Below are positions 35,804-45,137 of a DNA stretch of 64,000 nt, piece after piece (positions within the stretch are counted from its first letter, which is position 1; the number at the start of each line of letters is the position of its first letter). The translations under genes were made by a program, and so were the position numbers. This stretch comes from Sebastes aleutianus. Lineage: Eukaryota; Chordata; Actinopteri; Perciformes; Sebastidae. Below the pieces are notes generated by a model that saw only the letters and a list, made by a program, of their open reading frames with translations, was not told where the DNA came from and did not search any database. The stretch covers positions 30,228,120 through 30,292,119 of the forward strand of contig CAKAKS010000060.1 in NCBI GenBank assembly GCA_916700875.1, given 5' to 3'.

Positions 35804-37870
35804 CACAATAAGATAAACATGACATCAAGACTTTCCTTTTTGAAACATTCATTAACACCTTTTACACTCTCTCAACTTCACTTCCTTAATTCTGTCTATT
35901 TATGATCCGGGTTTTTTTTAGTTGTTTCTGTCTCGTTTTAAACCAGCTGTAAAGCAGTTTCACACGTGTAACCTTGTTATAGAACTAAAACTCACTGTGA
36001 TTGGTTTGGACAGAGCTCAGATTAGTGTTGTCAGTGGAGGAACGTTACTAAGTACATTAAGTACAAGTTTAAGGTTCTTACTTACTTTCTTTATTTCCAC
36101 TACAATTCAGAGGGAAATATTGTACTTGTTACTCCACTACATTTGACAGGTATATTTACAAGTTTCTTTTAAATTATTTTCTGCAGAATGATTACTTTTA
36201 CCAGAGATATTTCAGAAAGGAGACGGTGCACTGAGAGTCACATTTATGAGATCTGGCAACTAACGTTCGCGAACGCCCTATCTAACTAATTACGTAATGC
36301 TAAATATATTTGTTATGTGTAATGATAGCAAAAGAAAATATAAATACATTATGCAAATATAATCACGCCATGACCACGCGGGCTTAGGAGACAGGAAGTG
36401 TATACCATTTCAAACCATCGGCGAAGCTTGAAATGCGTCATCTTTGTTGTAGAGATATTTCACTTTTGATACTTTATTTATCTGAAAATACTTCCTTTAT
36501 TTTTCTTAAGTACTTTACTTTTACTTATAATGGGGTATTTTTTACATAGTGGTAATGGTAATTGTACTTATCTGAGTAGTTCTTCCACCACTGGATATTG
36601 TAAATGAATAAATTATGACCCAATCCAGACTTCAACATTTTGTTATGCCTCCACGCCGGCAACAGCCATGGTGAGAGACCTTACGTTTTCGGGTTGTCAA
36701 TCCTTCTGTATGGACCATTCTCGTGATTGCGATATCTCAGGGACGCCTGGAGGGAATTTCTTCAAATTTGGCACAAACGTCCACTTGGATTCAAGGATGA
36801 ACTGATTAGATTTTGGTGATCAAAGGTCACTGTAACCTCACGTCTGTCCCATTCTTGTAATATCTCAGGAACAAATTTCTTAAAATTTCTTCTTATTACC
36901 AACTGCTATGTAGTGATTCACTTAAAAACTGCATTTCAGATCAGTTATTGCCATGAATATCATGTCAAACCCTCAATATTTTTGCACATTATAATATTCT
37001 TGCTTCATCTCATACTAGCTTTGGAGAATGATCCATTGACCTCATTATCATCACATGATGTGTGTTAAGAAACACCTTCTTGTTCAGACTTTCATGTTGT
37101 GCGTGCGTACGTGCGTGCGTACGTGCGTGCGTGCATGTGTGCGTGCGTGCGTGTGTGCGTTTGTGTGTATTTGCAAGTATTTGCTGCCTCACATGTGCAT
37201 ATGTCCGGTCAGCAGCAGTGTGTCATTGACTGGCTCTTCCATGGTGAACCACAGGTTGTCCAGTTCTTTGAACTTGTGGATGTCAACGTCTCTGGGACTG
37301 GCTGCTGCTTTAAAGTACCATTTCCCCAGATGCTAAAAGAGACGGAGACACAGAGAGGTGGCATGACAGCGTGGGGTTGCAGTAACGGTGCAGGAACAAA
37401 ACCTATTTTAAGATATAAGCCCACAGAGAAAGACCACTTATGGAAAGAACAGAGGGGGTGGAAAGAGTGTCTTTGTGGCCACGTCTTCTCTCTGTAAATC
37501 TCCCTTTATCTGCAGTAATGCAGAAATGCCGGTGCATTACTCAATTCCCATGACACACTTAACCACGGGGTATATATTAAGACTAACATTAAAATTAGCT
37601 CAAATGCATTCACAAATTACAAAATGTGTCATAAACATCCGTGGAAAGTAATCCAAAACAAAGTTGACAGAAATAGTCAAATGTGGGACAGAAATAGTCA
37701 AATGTTTGTACTCCGTCATAATAAGTTGCGGTATGTGAGTTAACAGAAAATCCAAATGTTTTGTTTCTCACCTGCTGATGGTCGACAGTGTTGGCATACA
37801 ACTGCTCAGGAACTGTACAGGGAACAAAAACCTGATACAGTAACCCATATAAACCTATGAACCTGATCAG
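34370..37870 (-). CDS. apom: Apolipoprotein M, lipocalin
   Basis: Plasma lipocalin carrying sphingosine-1-phosphate, anchored to HDL by a retained signal peptide. Exons on the minus strand: 37870-37772, 37332-37193, 35712-35642, a doubtful exon 35287-35216, 34729-34631 and 34401-34370. Exon 1 gives a signal-like stretch (FIGLYGLLYQVFVPC) and EQLYANTVDHQQ. Exon 2 has the lipocalin GxW motif (HLGKWYFKAAASPRDVD) and LDNLWFTMEEP. Exon 3 reads GDNCMKETWTYRIRPE, and exon 5 QSDVDSEVVTTFLKNPACY. Phases of exons 1-3 and 5-6 agree. No ATG occurs in frame in exon 1: the frame opens after a TGA, and a CTG at 37870-37868 is the best-placed near-cognate codon. The usual conserved exon 4 was not found; the candidate fits phase and adds a cysteine but does not look like the family. 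Placement near bag6 matches human MHC class III. An AATAAA lies at about 34345. Gene or recent pseudogene remains open. Confidence 0.82.
35030..35110. repeat. Dispersed repeat fragment in apom intron
   Basis: Contains the GATGAGAAGATGGATACCAC...TTAGCACAAAGACTGGAAA...GGGAAACAGCT series, shared in inverted orientation with 50985-51100 in a bag6 intron. Confidence 0.65.
35771..35801. repeat. (TA)n microsatellite
   Basis: About 15 TA units lie in the large second intron of apom. Confidence 0.9.
36026..36596. mobile_element. 'TGGTGGAA' family MITE in apom intron
   Basis: The left end AGTGGAGGAACGTTACTAAG and the right end GAGTAGTTCTTCCACCACTG are inverted. Same family as 3655-4272. Confidence 0.65.
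36650..36900. repeat. Dispersed teleost repeat fragment
   Basis: Contains GCGATATCTCAGGGACGCCT, TTCTTCAAATTTGGCACAAA and GGTGATCAAAGGTCACTGTA, a series that recurs widely in fish genomes. Confidence 0.45.
37099..37166. repeat. (GTGC)n microsatellite beside the apom exon 2 donor
   Basis: GTGCGTGCGTACGTGC-type units begin ~27 bases inside the intron after exon 2. Predicted arginine/valine-rich frames here are artefacts. Confidence 0.85.
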
Positions 37871-37900
37871 AATGTCTGTTGGTCCTCAGGGCACAGGAAT

Positions 37901-37937
37901 GTATTTAAAAGAGGGTGGGTGTGTGTAAATTATTAAC
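37901..37937 (-). promoter_or_regulatory. apom: apom promoter: HNF1-like site and TATA-like box
   Basis: On the minus strand 37937-37925 reads GTTAATAATTTAC, one mismatch from the HNF1 palindrome GTTAATNATTAAC. It is followed 14 bases later by TTTTAAATAC (37910-37901). The coding exon begins only ~30 bases downstream, so the leader must be very short. HNF1-alpha is an established activator of mammalian APOM. Confidence 0.6.
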
Positions 37938-40000
37938 ATGTATGGCTGCAATACCCTTCATCTTTAAAAGAGCTGAATAACGGGTTAAATATTGTGTGTC
38001 TCTGTCCCTCTAGCTTTAGGATAAACACATTTATACCAAAATGAATCATTCTTTGACACAGCAAGCTTTACTCATGCTCCGAAATCCGCTCAAAGGAGAA
38101 ACTCACATAAAAGCTGTCTTCATGAGGCCTTCTGAGTCATCATGTAGGAGGTGGTGGTTTCCTTTATATTACTCCAACAAAGCAACAGTTAATTATAGAA
38201 CGTGTCTTATTATTGGCAGGTAAAAAAACATGCTACAACCTCATGAGCCATTTATGAAATGCTTAAAAAACAGAGAATTGCTAATTAGTTTGAGTTTGGT
38301 CTGTCCCGACTGAAGAAGTCCCACACACTCCGTCAACATATACATCTACTAGGAATCATTTACTACTCATTTGAAGCTAACTGTACTTTTTAATCATCCT
38401 ATATTATTATTTGTCTGTCTTTTTTGTGTTTTAGAGAAACAATTGCTGACAAAATATGTTGGTTATTTTCTCTGTTAATCATTCAATTTTCAATCATTCA
38501 ATCTTTTGGTCCATAAAATGTTGGAAAAGTATGAAAAATCTCAATTTCAGACAGCCCAAGTTGACATACTCAAGTTGCTGGTTATGTCCGAGCAAAAAAT
38601 CCAAAGATATTTAGTTTAATATTTTAGAAAACTAGAAAAAAAACAGCAATTATTCACATAGGATGACCTGAAACTATTATATTTTTGCTTAAAAAGCATT
38701 AAATAATGACTCAATTATAAAAAAGTAGTTGCTGTCTGAGTAACTGTTTCAGCTCTAACATGTTATCATGTGGTGATTTTATGGTCTGAGGTCCAGTTAT
38801 GTTTGAATTTGACATGTACCTCCACAAGGTGGAGTCAAACAAGCTTGTGTGCACACGTTACACCTGTAAACACTTCTCCAGAAAACAGTCATTTTGATGT
38901 CAAGGGCTTCCTACATGAAACCCCACTGATCTTCACACGTCAAGGCGATAGAATTTTACCCAAATGAATCACATCTGCAAATGTTATCTTGATGGAAATC
39001 CACATTACAGATACAGATCTTGCACATGATGCAGTGTAAAATCATATTTAGATTTGTTTAATTGCAATCTGTTCCTCCATGTAAAGGATTAATTCTAGGT
39101 CCTGCTGCTGCACACTTAATTGTAAATATTTTACTAAAATGAGGAGAGCAGGAAAACCTTTTTCCCTCCTGACATGCACACTACAGTATGATGTGCAGAT
39201 AATTACTACCTTTGTGAAGCTTATATTTTTGTGGCTGTAGTTTGCAGAGCTGTTCCATTAGAAAGCATTTTTTGTTATGTGTGTGCCTTTTACTTTGTTC
39301 ACTCCTTGTTGTTAATCACCAGTTTGCAAACTTTGAATTTAATGGGTGAACTACAGCTAATAATTGTGGCTGTGCTGCACTTATGGTTACAGAGACACAA
39401 CAACATGCAATCAAACAACTTTCCCACCTACATATTAAAGGCCTTGTTGTATTATCGTTTTTCAATATATTTGTTTGGTTGCCCATGGATTCTACAAAGT
39501 GATATTTCACAGTTAATGGAAGTAGCACCAAAAACAACACCAAATCTTAAGTTTTTAATAATTGTTTAATTAGAATGTCATTGATGAACAAAATACCAAT
39601 CAAGTGCCACCTAGACTTAGTCCTAAGCATTTAAACCAGAGTGATTATTGGATGTAGATAAACACAGTTTTTCTGTCTTTCAGGTGAAGAAGGCGTGGAC
39701 AGGATGGGATGAAACGTCAGAGGCTGGGTAAATAATACTGATCTATATATATATAAACCTGTTCTTAAGTGTGAGGCTGTGAATACTGGAAGGACAGATG
39801 TTACCCCAACAAATGCAGACAACGGATAATGTGAACTAAAGCCAGCTGTTCTCAGTGTATTTCTCCAGACGGATTTATAAAATTAGGTCAAGCACAGGGA
39901 TTTCACTTTAACACATTTTTTAAGATGTATTTTCAAGAATTACTAAGAAAAAAACAAAAGTCAATTCTCATTAACTGCTTTTTCCATTTTTGACTTTTAA
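37938..40000. other. Intergenic DNA between apom and glrx3
   Basis: No gene established. A 44-base exon-like block with good splice borders sits at 39684-39727 on the plus strand (see findings). The rest is A/T-rich without recognised repeats. Confidence 0.4.
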
Positions 40001-40399
40001 AAGGGACTGTTTGTAACTTTTTAAGCGTATAAATGTACCGGGTCGGGACACATGCACAAACGCACTCGCATATGCGCGCTAGCGTATGCGTTCTCGCTGT
40101 CTCGCTCCACCTCTAGACGTGAACGCGCGCTCACTCCACACTGCAGGAGAGTTAGTTTAGCTCTGAGAATATCTAGTGAATGTACAGTGGACGTTTGTGC
40201 AGAAATAAATGCTGCAGCTCCTCCAGACCAACAGAGGTTTCTCGTGTCTTGTGAAGTGACGGGGCTCCGCAGCGAGTAACGTTATCGCCTCCGACCAAAA
40301 CTTGGTCGAGCAAGCGCGAGCCCGACGCTGACTTTTGTTTACTTAACGGCCACAGGTGTCGCTGTTAACAAGCATTTCTGAAAGTTACAAATAGTCCCT
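40001..40399. mobile_element. TTAA-flanked MITE with GC-rich core
   Basis: TTAA at 39997-40000 and 40400-40403. The ends AAGGGACTGTTTGTAAC and GTTACAAATAGTCCCT are inverted repeats. The core is CpG-rich (GCATATGCGCGCTAGCGTAT), unlike its surroundings. Confidence 0.75.
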
Positions 40400-40600
40400 T
40401 TAAGTAGAACATGGACCGAATCCGAATGCTACAACAGTTTGGTTATATGTAAAACAATTTGATCATTCAATCTAATGTTTCTCTTTATAAATTCTTTCCT
40501 GGCCCTCTGGTTAATGTGACATCAGTGACACAGGGCCGATCTGGGCATGGTGCAGTGGCTTCTTGTTGGCTCCTCTCTGGTGGTATTGGCAAAATCCACA

Positions 40601-41590
40601 TTACGACGACTCCCCCTTCAGCACTGACACCAGGTCTCCACTCTCCTTCAGCTCCTTGAGTATATCCAACCCTCCGATCAGGTCTCCTTTCACGTAAAGC
40701 TGTGGGTAGGTTGGCCAGTTGGAATAGGTCTTGAGCCCCTGTCGAACCTCTTCATCCTGCAGGATATCAAAGGTGTCATAATCCACCCCGGCTGCATTCA
40801 AGATCTCCAGTGTCTGCCTGCTGAAGCCACATCTCGCAGTCTCCTTGTCGCCCTTCATGAACAGCATCACCGGACTCTGGTGGATGATGACCTTCAGACG
40901 ATGCTCCAAGGTCACAGCCTTGGGGCAGGTGTTCTCCAGCTCTCCAGACTCAGCCAGCTCCTTCACTATGTCCACTCCTCCCACCAGCTCTCCATTGGCA
41001 TACAGCTGAGGGTATGTGGGCCAGTTGGAGTAGATCTTCAGGCCCTGTCGGACCTCTTCATCGGACAGGATGTCGAAGCTGCTGAACTGGATGTTGTGCT
41101 CCTTTAACAGAGCCACTAACTGCTTGCTGAAGCCACAGCGAGGCTCTTGAGAGGAGCCCTTCATGAAGAGCATGCAAGGAGCAGCGTTGATCAGCTTCTT
41201 CAGCTTCTGGTTCAGGTCTGTGGTGGAGGTTTTGGTGCTTTCTGCAGCTCCACCTGGACTACCTGTGACCTCCAAACGCTGCACCTTCTTGGTCAGTTCA
41301 GGTGCATGGGCTCCGTCCATGCGGTCCACCTTCTCGCCTCCCTTGAGGAAGAGGAAAGTGGGAACAGAGGCGATGTCGTACTTCTCAGAGACCTCCGGCA
41401 GCGCTTCAGCCTCCAGCTGGATGAACGTGGTGCTCGTGTGTTGCTTGGCCAGCTCGGACATGACCTCGTTCATCTGGACGCACTGAGGAGCCCATTCCGC
41501 CTGGAAGTGGACCACAGTCAGGCATTTTCCAGCTTTGGTTAGGAAGTCTTCAAACTGCTGATCTGTTGTCGCCTTCACAAGATTCGCCAT
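40601..41590 (-). CDS. glrx3: Glutaredoxin 3 (PICOT), intronless copy
   Basis: Cytosolic multidomain monothiol glutaredoxin that binds [2Fe-2S] clusters with BolA2 and supports cytosolic iron-sulfur delivery. One uninterrupted frame of 329 residues (human ~335). Residues ~1-107 form the thioredoxin-like domain, with the single-cysteine AEWAPQC motif as in the family. Two glutaredoxin domains follow, each with a CGFS active site (Cys152 and Cys254), the SNWPTYPQLY loop (188-197, 290-299) and GG(V/L)DI. All key residues are intact and there is no frameshift. Vertebrate glrx3 is normally multi-exonic and outside the MHC, so lack of introns points to a retrogene. No poly(A) remnant or clear AATAAA is visible downstream. 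Upstream, the minus strand reads AAAAAAATGGCG at the start. An intact long frame suggests selection or recent origin. Open frames on the plus strand are shadows. Confidence 0.93.
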   Translation of the reverse strand: MANLVKATTDQQFEDFLTKAGKCLTVVHFQAEWAPQCVQMNEVMSELAKQHTSTTFIQLEAEALPEVSEKYDIASVPTFLFLKGGEKVDRMDGAHAPELTKKVQRLEVTGSPGGAAESTKTSTTDLNQKLKKLINAAPCMLFMKGSSQEPRCGFSKQLVALLKEHNIQFSSFDILSDEEVRQGLKIYSNWPTYPQLYANGELVGGVDIVKELAESGELENTCPKAVTLEHRLKVIIHQSPVMLFMKGDKETARCGFSRQTLEILNAAGVDYDTFDILQDEEVRQGLKTYSNWPTYPQLYVKGDLIGGLDILKELKESGDLVSVLKGESS

Positions 41591-41654
41591 TTTTTTCTTT
41601 TACTGTTCTTCTTTGGTGTTTTTTGTTAGGTTGAGCAAACCAGCTTATAGGTGC

Positions 41655-41792
41655 ATTACTGCACCTACTGGACTGGAGGAGTGGAGCAGTAGGTTGGCAG
41701 GAAAAAAATAAAATAAAATAAATATAAATATAAATAAATAAAAATACAATAACAATAAATAAAAATTAATAATAATAATTGTTATTATTATT

Positions 41793-41826
<34 letters not shown>

Positions 41827-42240
41827 GAAGGGAATTGCTATCAGGAGTAGATGATGTAATATTGCAATGGGGAATGTGCTAGAAAGTACACAATCTTCTA
41901 ATTAATTACTTAAGGGCAACAGGAATAATGGAGAGAATTTTATTATTATTATTAATAATAATAATAATTATTATTATTTATTTTATTTTTATTGTATTTT
42001 TATTCATTTATTTTTATTTTATTTCTCTCCATTATTCCTGTTGCCCTTAAGTAATTAATTAGAAGATTATGTACTTTCTAGCAGATTCCCCATTGTAATA
42101 TTTCCATCATATACTCCTGATAGCAATTCCCTTCTTTCTTTGTCATATTTGTTGCACTCTACTGGACTGGAGTGTGGAACAGTAGATTGGCAGGAATAAA
42201 AAAATAAAATAACAATAAAATAACAATAAAATAAAAAATA
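41655..42240. repeat. Large inverted repeat flanked by direct repeats
   Basis: The arm at ~41826-41937 (GAAGGGAATTGCTATCAGGA ... GGCAACAGGAATAATGGAGA) is repeated in inverted form at ~42022-42136, with an A/T-rich spacer of (TAA)n/(TTA)n runs. Outside, CTACTGGACTGGAGGAGTGG (41665) recurs as CTACTGGACTGGAGTGTGGA (42160), each followed by TTGGCAGGAA and an A/T-rich tract. Nothing encodes a protein. Confidence 0.85.
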
Positions 42241-42345
42241 ATAAGATATGATAAGATAAGATTAGATGAAGCTTTATTAATCCCCGGAAGGAAATTCAGG
42301 TGTCAAAGCAGCAACATCAGCAAACAGAGTGAAACACAGGAGAGG
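42241..42345 (-). mobile_element. LINE 3' tail, minus orientation (intact target site)
   Basis: On the minus strand it reads ...GCTGATGTTGCTGCTTTGAC, ACCTGAATTTCC, CCGGGGATTAATAAAGCTTC, then (CTTAT)n. It is the same 3' end as the LINE at 43090-43754, here without the mariner insertion. Confidence 0.75.
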
Positions 42346-42394
42346 TACAGGTATACAAAAATTATAAAAACAATAATAGAGATATAAAAGATAC

Positions 42395-42530
42395 AGCTCT
42401 TTTTTACTGTGTTAGCTGATGCATCTTGTTTTTTGCACTATCCCCTTTGCTGCTGTACACTGCAAATTTCCCCACTGCTGGACTAATAAAGGAATATCTG
42501 ATCTTATCTTATCTATCTTATCTTATAGCT
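42395..42530 (+). mobile_element. LINE/SINE 3' tail, plus orientation
   Basis: TTTTTTACTGTGTTAGCTGA...CACTGCAAATTTCCCCACTG...AATAAAGGAATATC ends in (CTTAT)n. It matches, inverted, the piece nested at 16128-16365. Confidence 0.7.
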
Positions 42531-42539
42531 AAGTAATTA

Positions 42540-42885
42540 ACGCCACAAAAACAGTTTTTTCCCCATGGCAGTGGGGCTCTCCAACAGCCCATCCGCCCCC
42601 CTGTGACTGTCTCTCCCTCACATACACACTACTGCCCCCCCCCCTCCCCTGCCGACACTGACTCTCCCCCTCTCTCAATATTTGCACTATCTGTTTACAT
42701 CTGTTTATAGCTTATTTTGTAAATTGTACATTTTATTTTATTGTTATTTTATTCTACGTTTTTTATCTATTCTTTTGTAATTATACTGTTTGACTGCACC
42801 AACAAAGCCAAAGAAAATTCCTAGTGTATACCCCTTACACCTGGCAATAAACACCTTTCTGATTCTGATTCTGATTCTGAAACGA
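42540..42885 (+). mobile_element. LINE 3' end with (TTCTGA)n tail
   Basis: A fragment with TTCCCCATGGCAGTGGGGCT and CTCCCTC-rich text ends GGCAATAAACACC and (TTTCTGATTCTGATTCTG), a typical L2/CR1-like terminus. Confidence 0.6.
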
Positions 42886-43070
42886 GTGATATGTAGGAAG
42901 AGTCAGCTGAGATCATAGGCCTTGATGAACAGGTGGTGAAGGCGTGCAGAGGATGGCTGGTGTTGAATTGTACGCCAATTCCCAGGCTTGTATGTTCCCT
43001 TGTAGTTGTGGACTGTTCTGTACGATGCCATATTGTAATTTAAATTTCACAATAAAAAAAAAAAAAAAAA
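42886..43070 (+). other. Possible reverse-transcribed 3' end with poly(A) tract
   Basis: Unrecognised sequence ending TTTCACAATAAA and a run of ~17 A (43052-43069). A poly(A) signal running directly into an A tract suggests an inserted cDNA end; the source transcript is unknown. Confidence 0.35.
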
Positions 43071-43089
43071 TGTGTGCAGGAATTCTTTT

Positions 43090-43754
43090 ACTCTTTCAAC
43101 CAGTTTTTTTTTTTACCAGTCTGTAGTAGCCAGTGTTCTCTTTTTTGCTGTGGTATGTTGGGGGGGTAACATGAACACAAGGGATGCCAACAGACTGAAC
43201 AGGCTGGTGAGGAAGGCTGGCTCTGTGGTTGGATCTGAGCTGGACGGTCTGGAGGTGGTGGCAGAGGGGAGGATGAGGAGGAAGCTGGACGCTATCCTGG
43301 AAAACCCCTTCCACCCCCTCCATGATGAGCTAGTCAAGATGAGGAGCACCTTCAGCCACAGACTCATCCCTCCTCGGCACAACACAAAGCGCCTGGGTCA
43401 GTCCTTCATGCTGGTAGCCATCAGGCTCCACAACCAAGGCTGACCCCCATATGACAACTATTAGGACTTTAAAGAAATTTAAACATGCACTATCTGGCGC
43501 ACTTTACACTCTACATCCTATATACCACTTTATTGCTGACTGCACATATGTACATATTACATTTATTTATTTATTTATTGTACATACTACATGTATTTAT
43601 TGACGGACTGCACAGACTATGTTCACCCATTCACTCTGTATCTTTTATATCTCTATTATTGTTTTTATAATTTTTGTATACCTGTACCTCTCCTGTGATT
43701 CACTCTGTTTGCTGATGTTGCTGCTTTGACACCTGAATTTCCCTCCGGGGATTA
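43090..43754 (+). mobile_element. LINE C-terminal ORF and 3' tail (L2/Rex1-like), split by a DNA transposon
   Basis: 43096-43443 encodes ...FAVVCWGG..DANRLNRLVRKAGSVVG...HPLHDEL..., the conserved C-terminus after the reverse transcriptase of fish LINEs, ending in a TGA. The 3' tail continues to GGGGATTA at 43754 and resumes after the mariner-type insertion at 44750 with TAATAAAGGTTC and (CTTAT)n to 44781. Confidence 0.75.
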
Positions 43755-44749
43755 CAGTTTTTCTCAATTGTTTACACACAAATACTGGTACTTGACACAC
43801 AATGACCACAACATGTAACTCATGCACCAACCCCCTGAACCAATTCTGCTAAACTACAAGCACAATTCCTGCTTTACACTCAAATTGCAGTTCTAAAACA
43901 CACTTTTTTCAAAACACTACACACAATTCTCTGCATTTGGCACAATTTTCATGAAGAAAATCTCGTTTTCACAAGGAACACACTGTCATTCAAAATTCTA
44001 AAGTCAATTGCCCTACTATGCACACTGACTCATCACATGGGCAAACACCTGTCACACAGTGTTACAATTAGCAATCAGTTGATGCTTTTCATGGCTGGAT
44101 TCGACATGCTAAGCGATATTTCCCCCGCTGCTTGGCCAGGGAAAACATTGCTTGTGATGTGGATGAGGTGCTGTGGCCAGACCGAAACAGAAGAGAGGAT
44201 GCAGCATAGTTTTTTTTACTGTAACTGTATACAGTAAATTCTTCTGTTGTTTTGTATGTAGACCACTGTATGTGCAACTTCGTGTTGGTTGGGATGTACA
44301 CTGTGTACATTGTTTTTGTGGGGAAAATAAAATATATTTGTTACCGTGTATTTGTGTGTTCTGAGTATAAAAACAATATTCTAAAATATTTTACAACACA
44401 CTTATGGATGTACTGTCTGTAGTAAGTGTAACACTGAACAAAAAAAAGGCCTAAGTCATTATGATGAATGGAGAAGAAGTGTTTTCCATTCATCATAGTG
44501 TTTTACATTGAGCACATCAGTGTTCAACTGGTTCTTATAAATGTCTATTCATATGATGGTTTGTGTGTGTCATTTGAAAACAAAATACCATTTTGAGAAG
44601 AAATAACATTGATTTGAATGTAAAGTTTCATTTTGCAGGAGAATTGAGGGGTTTTGCCCATTGTGTGTGTGTTTTTTGATTTGTGTGTAGAGTTCTGAGA
44701 GTATGAGGCATGCTTTCAGAAAATGTGTGTAAACAATCGAGAAAAACTG
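43755..44749 (+). mobile_element. Tc1/mariner-type transposon, internally deleted (995 bp)
   Basis: The ends CAGTTTTTCTCAATTGTTTA and TAAACAATCGAGAAAAACTG are nearly perfect inverted repeats, flanked by a TA duplication (43753-43754, 44750-44751). Only the transposase C-terminus remains: 44093-44209 encodes GWIRHAKRYFPRCLARENIA then CDVDEVLWPDRNRREDAA and a stop, like the last part of IS630/Tc1/mariner transposases in fish. The DDE catalytic region is absent, so the copy cannot move itself. Confidence 0.85.
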
Positions 44750-44785
44750 TAATAAAGGTTCATCTTATCTTATCTTATCTTAACG

Positions 44786-44871
44786 CATCCGGTTTCGCTC
44801 TGACGTCACATCCGGTGCAGCCTGGTAGCTTGTCGCTAGCAGCGGAGCTAACAGCTAATCTAACAGGAAGT
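44786..44871 (+). promoter_or_regulatory. bag6: bag6 core promoter (CRE and ETS motifs)
   Basis: A full CRE palindrome TGACGTCA is at 44801-44808, flanked by ETS-type CATCCGG (44786-44792) and CATCCGGT (44809-44816), with CAGGAAGT at 44864-44871. There is no TATA box. This is the usual makeup of a TATA-less housekeeping promoter. It directly follows the (CTTAT)n tail of a LINE. Confidence 0.6.
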
Positions 44872-44957
44872 CGTTCTTTATGTTTATCTGATGATCAGAA
44901 ACAGACTCTGGATAAACTCTCGATAAACCCGACTCTTTACTGAACAACAACACCACG
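44820..44957 (+). other. bag6: bag6 5' untranslated exon 1 (inferred)
   Basis: A candidate donor CACG|GTATTT follows 44957, and the next exon (acceptor at 47319) starts just seven bases before the ATG, so a leader exon is required. Exact TSS unknown. Confidence 0.4.
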
Positions 44958-45023
44958 GTATTTACGACAGCGAACCATCTCATCGTGTCTGATATAGAAA
45001 CGCTTATTTTAACGGTTTAGTTT

Positions 45024-45137
45024 AGTTAGCATGTAGCTTAGCATCCTTCAGTTAGCATGTAGCTTAGCATCCGTTAGTTAGCATGTAGCTTAGCATCCGT
45101 TAGTTAGCATGTAGCTTAGCATCCGTTAGTTAGCATA
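45024..45137. repeat. 26-bp tandem repeat in bag6 intron 1
   Basis: Four full units of AGTTAGCATGTAGCTTAGCA + TCCGTT, plus a partial one. The first unit ends TCCTTC; the others are identical. It is followed by further GCTAAGCTAA-rich sequence to about 45310. Confidence 0.9.

Noticed and set aside
37007..37497. Long frames on both strands around 37.1-37.5 kb
   Set aside because: They are products of the (GTGC)n microsatellite and of apom exon 2 in the wrong frame.
40880..41542. Plus-strand frames of 75-131 codons
   Set aside because: They are antisense shadows of the intact glrx3 frame.
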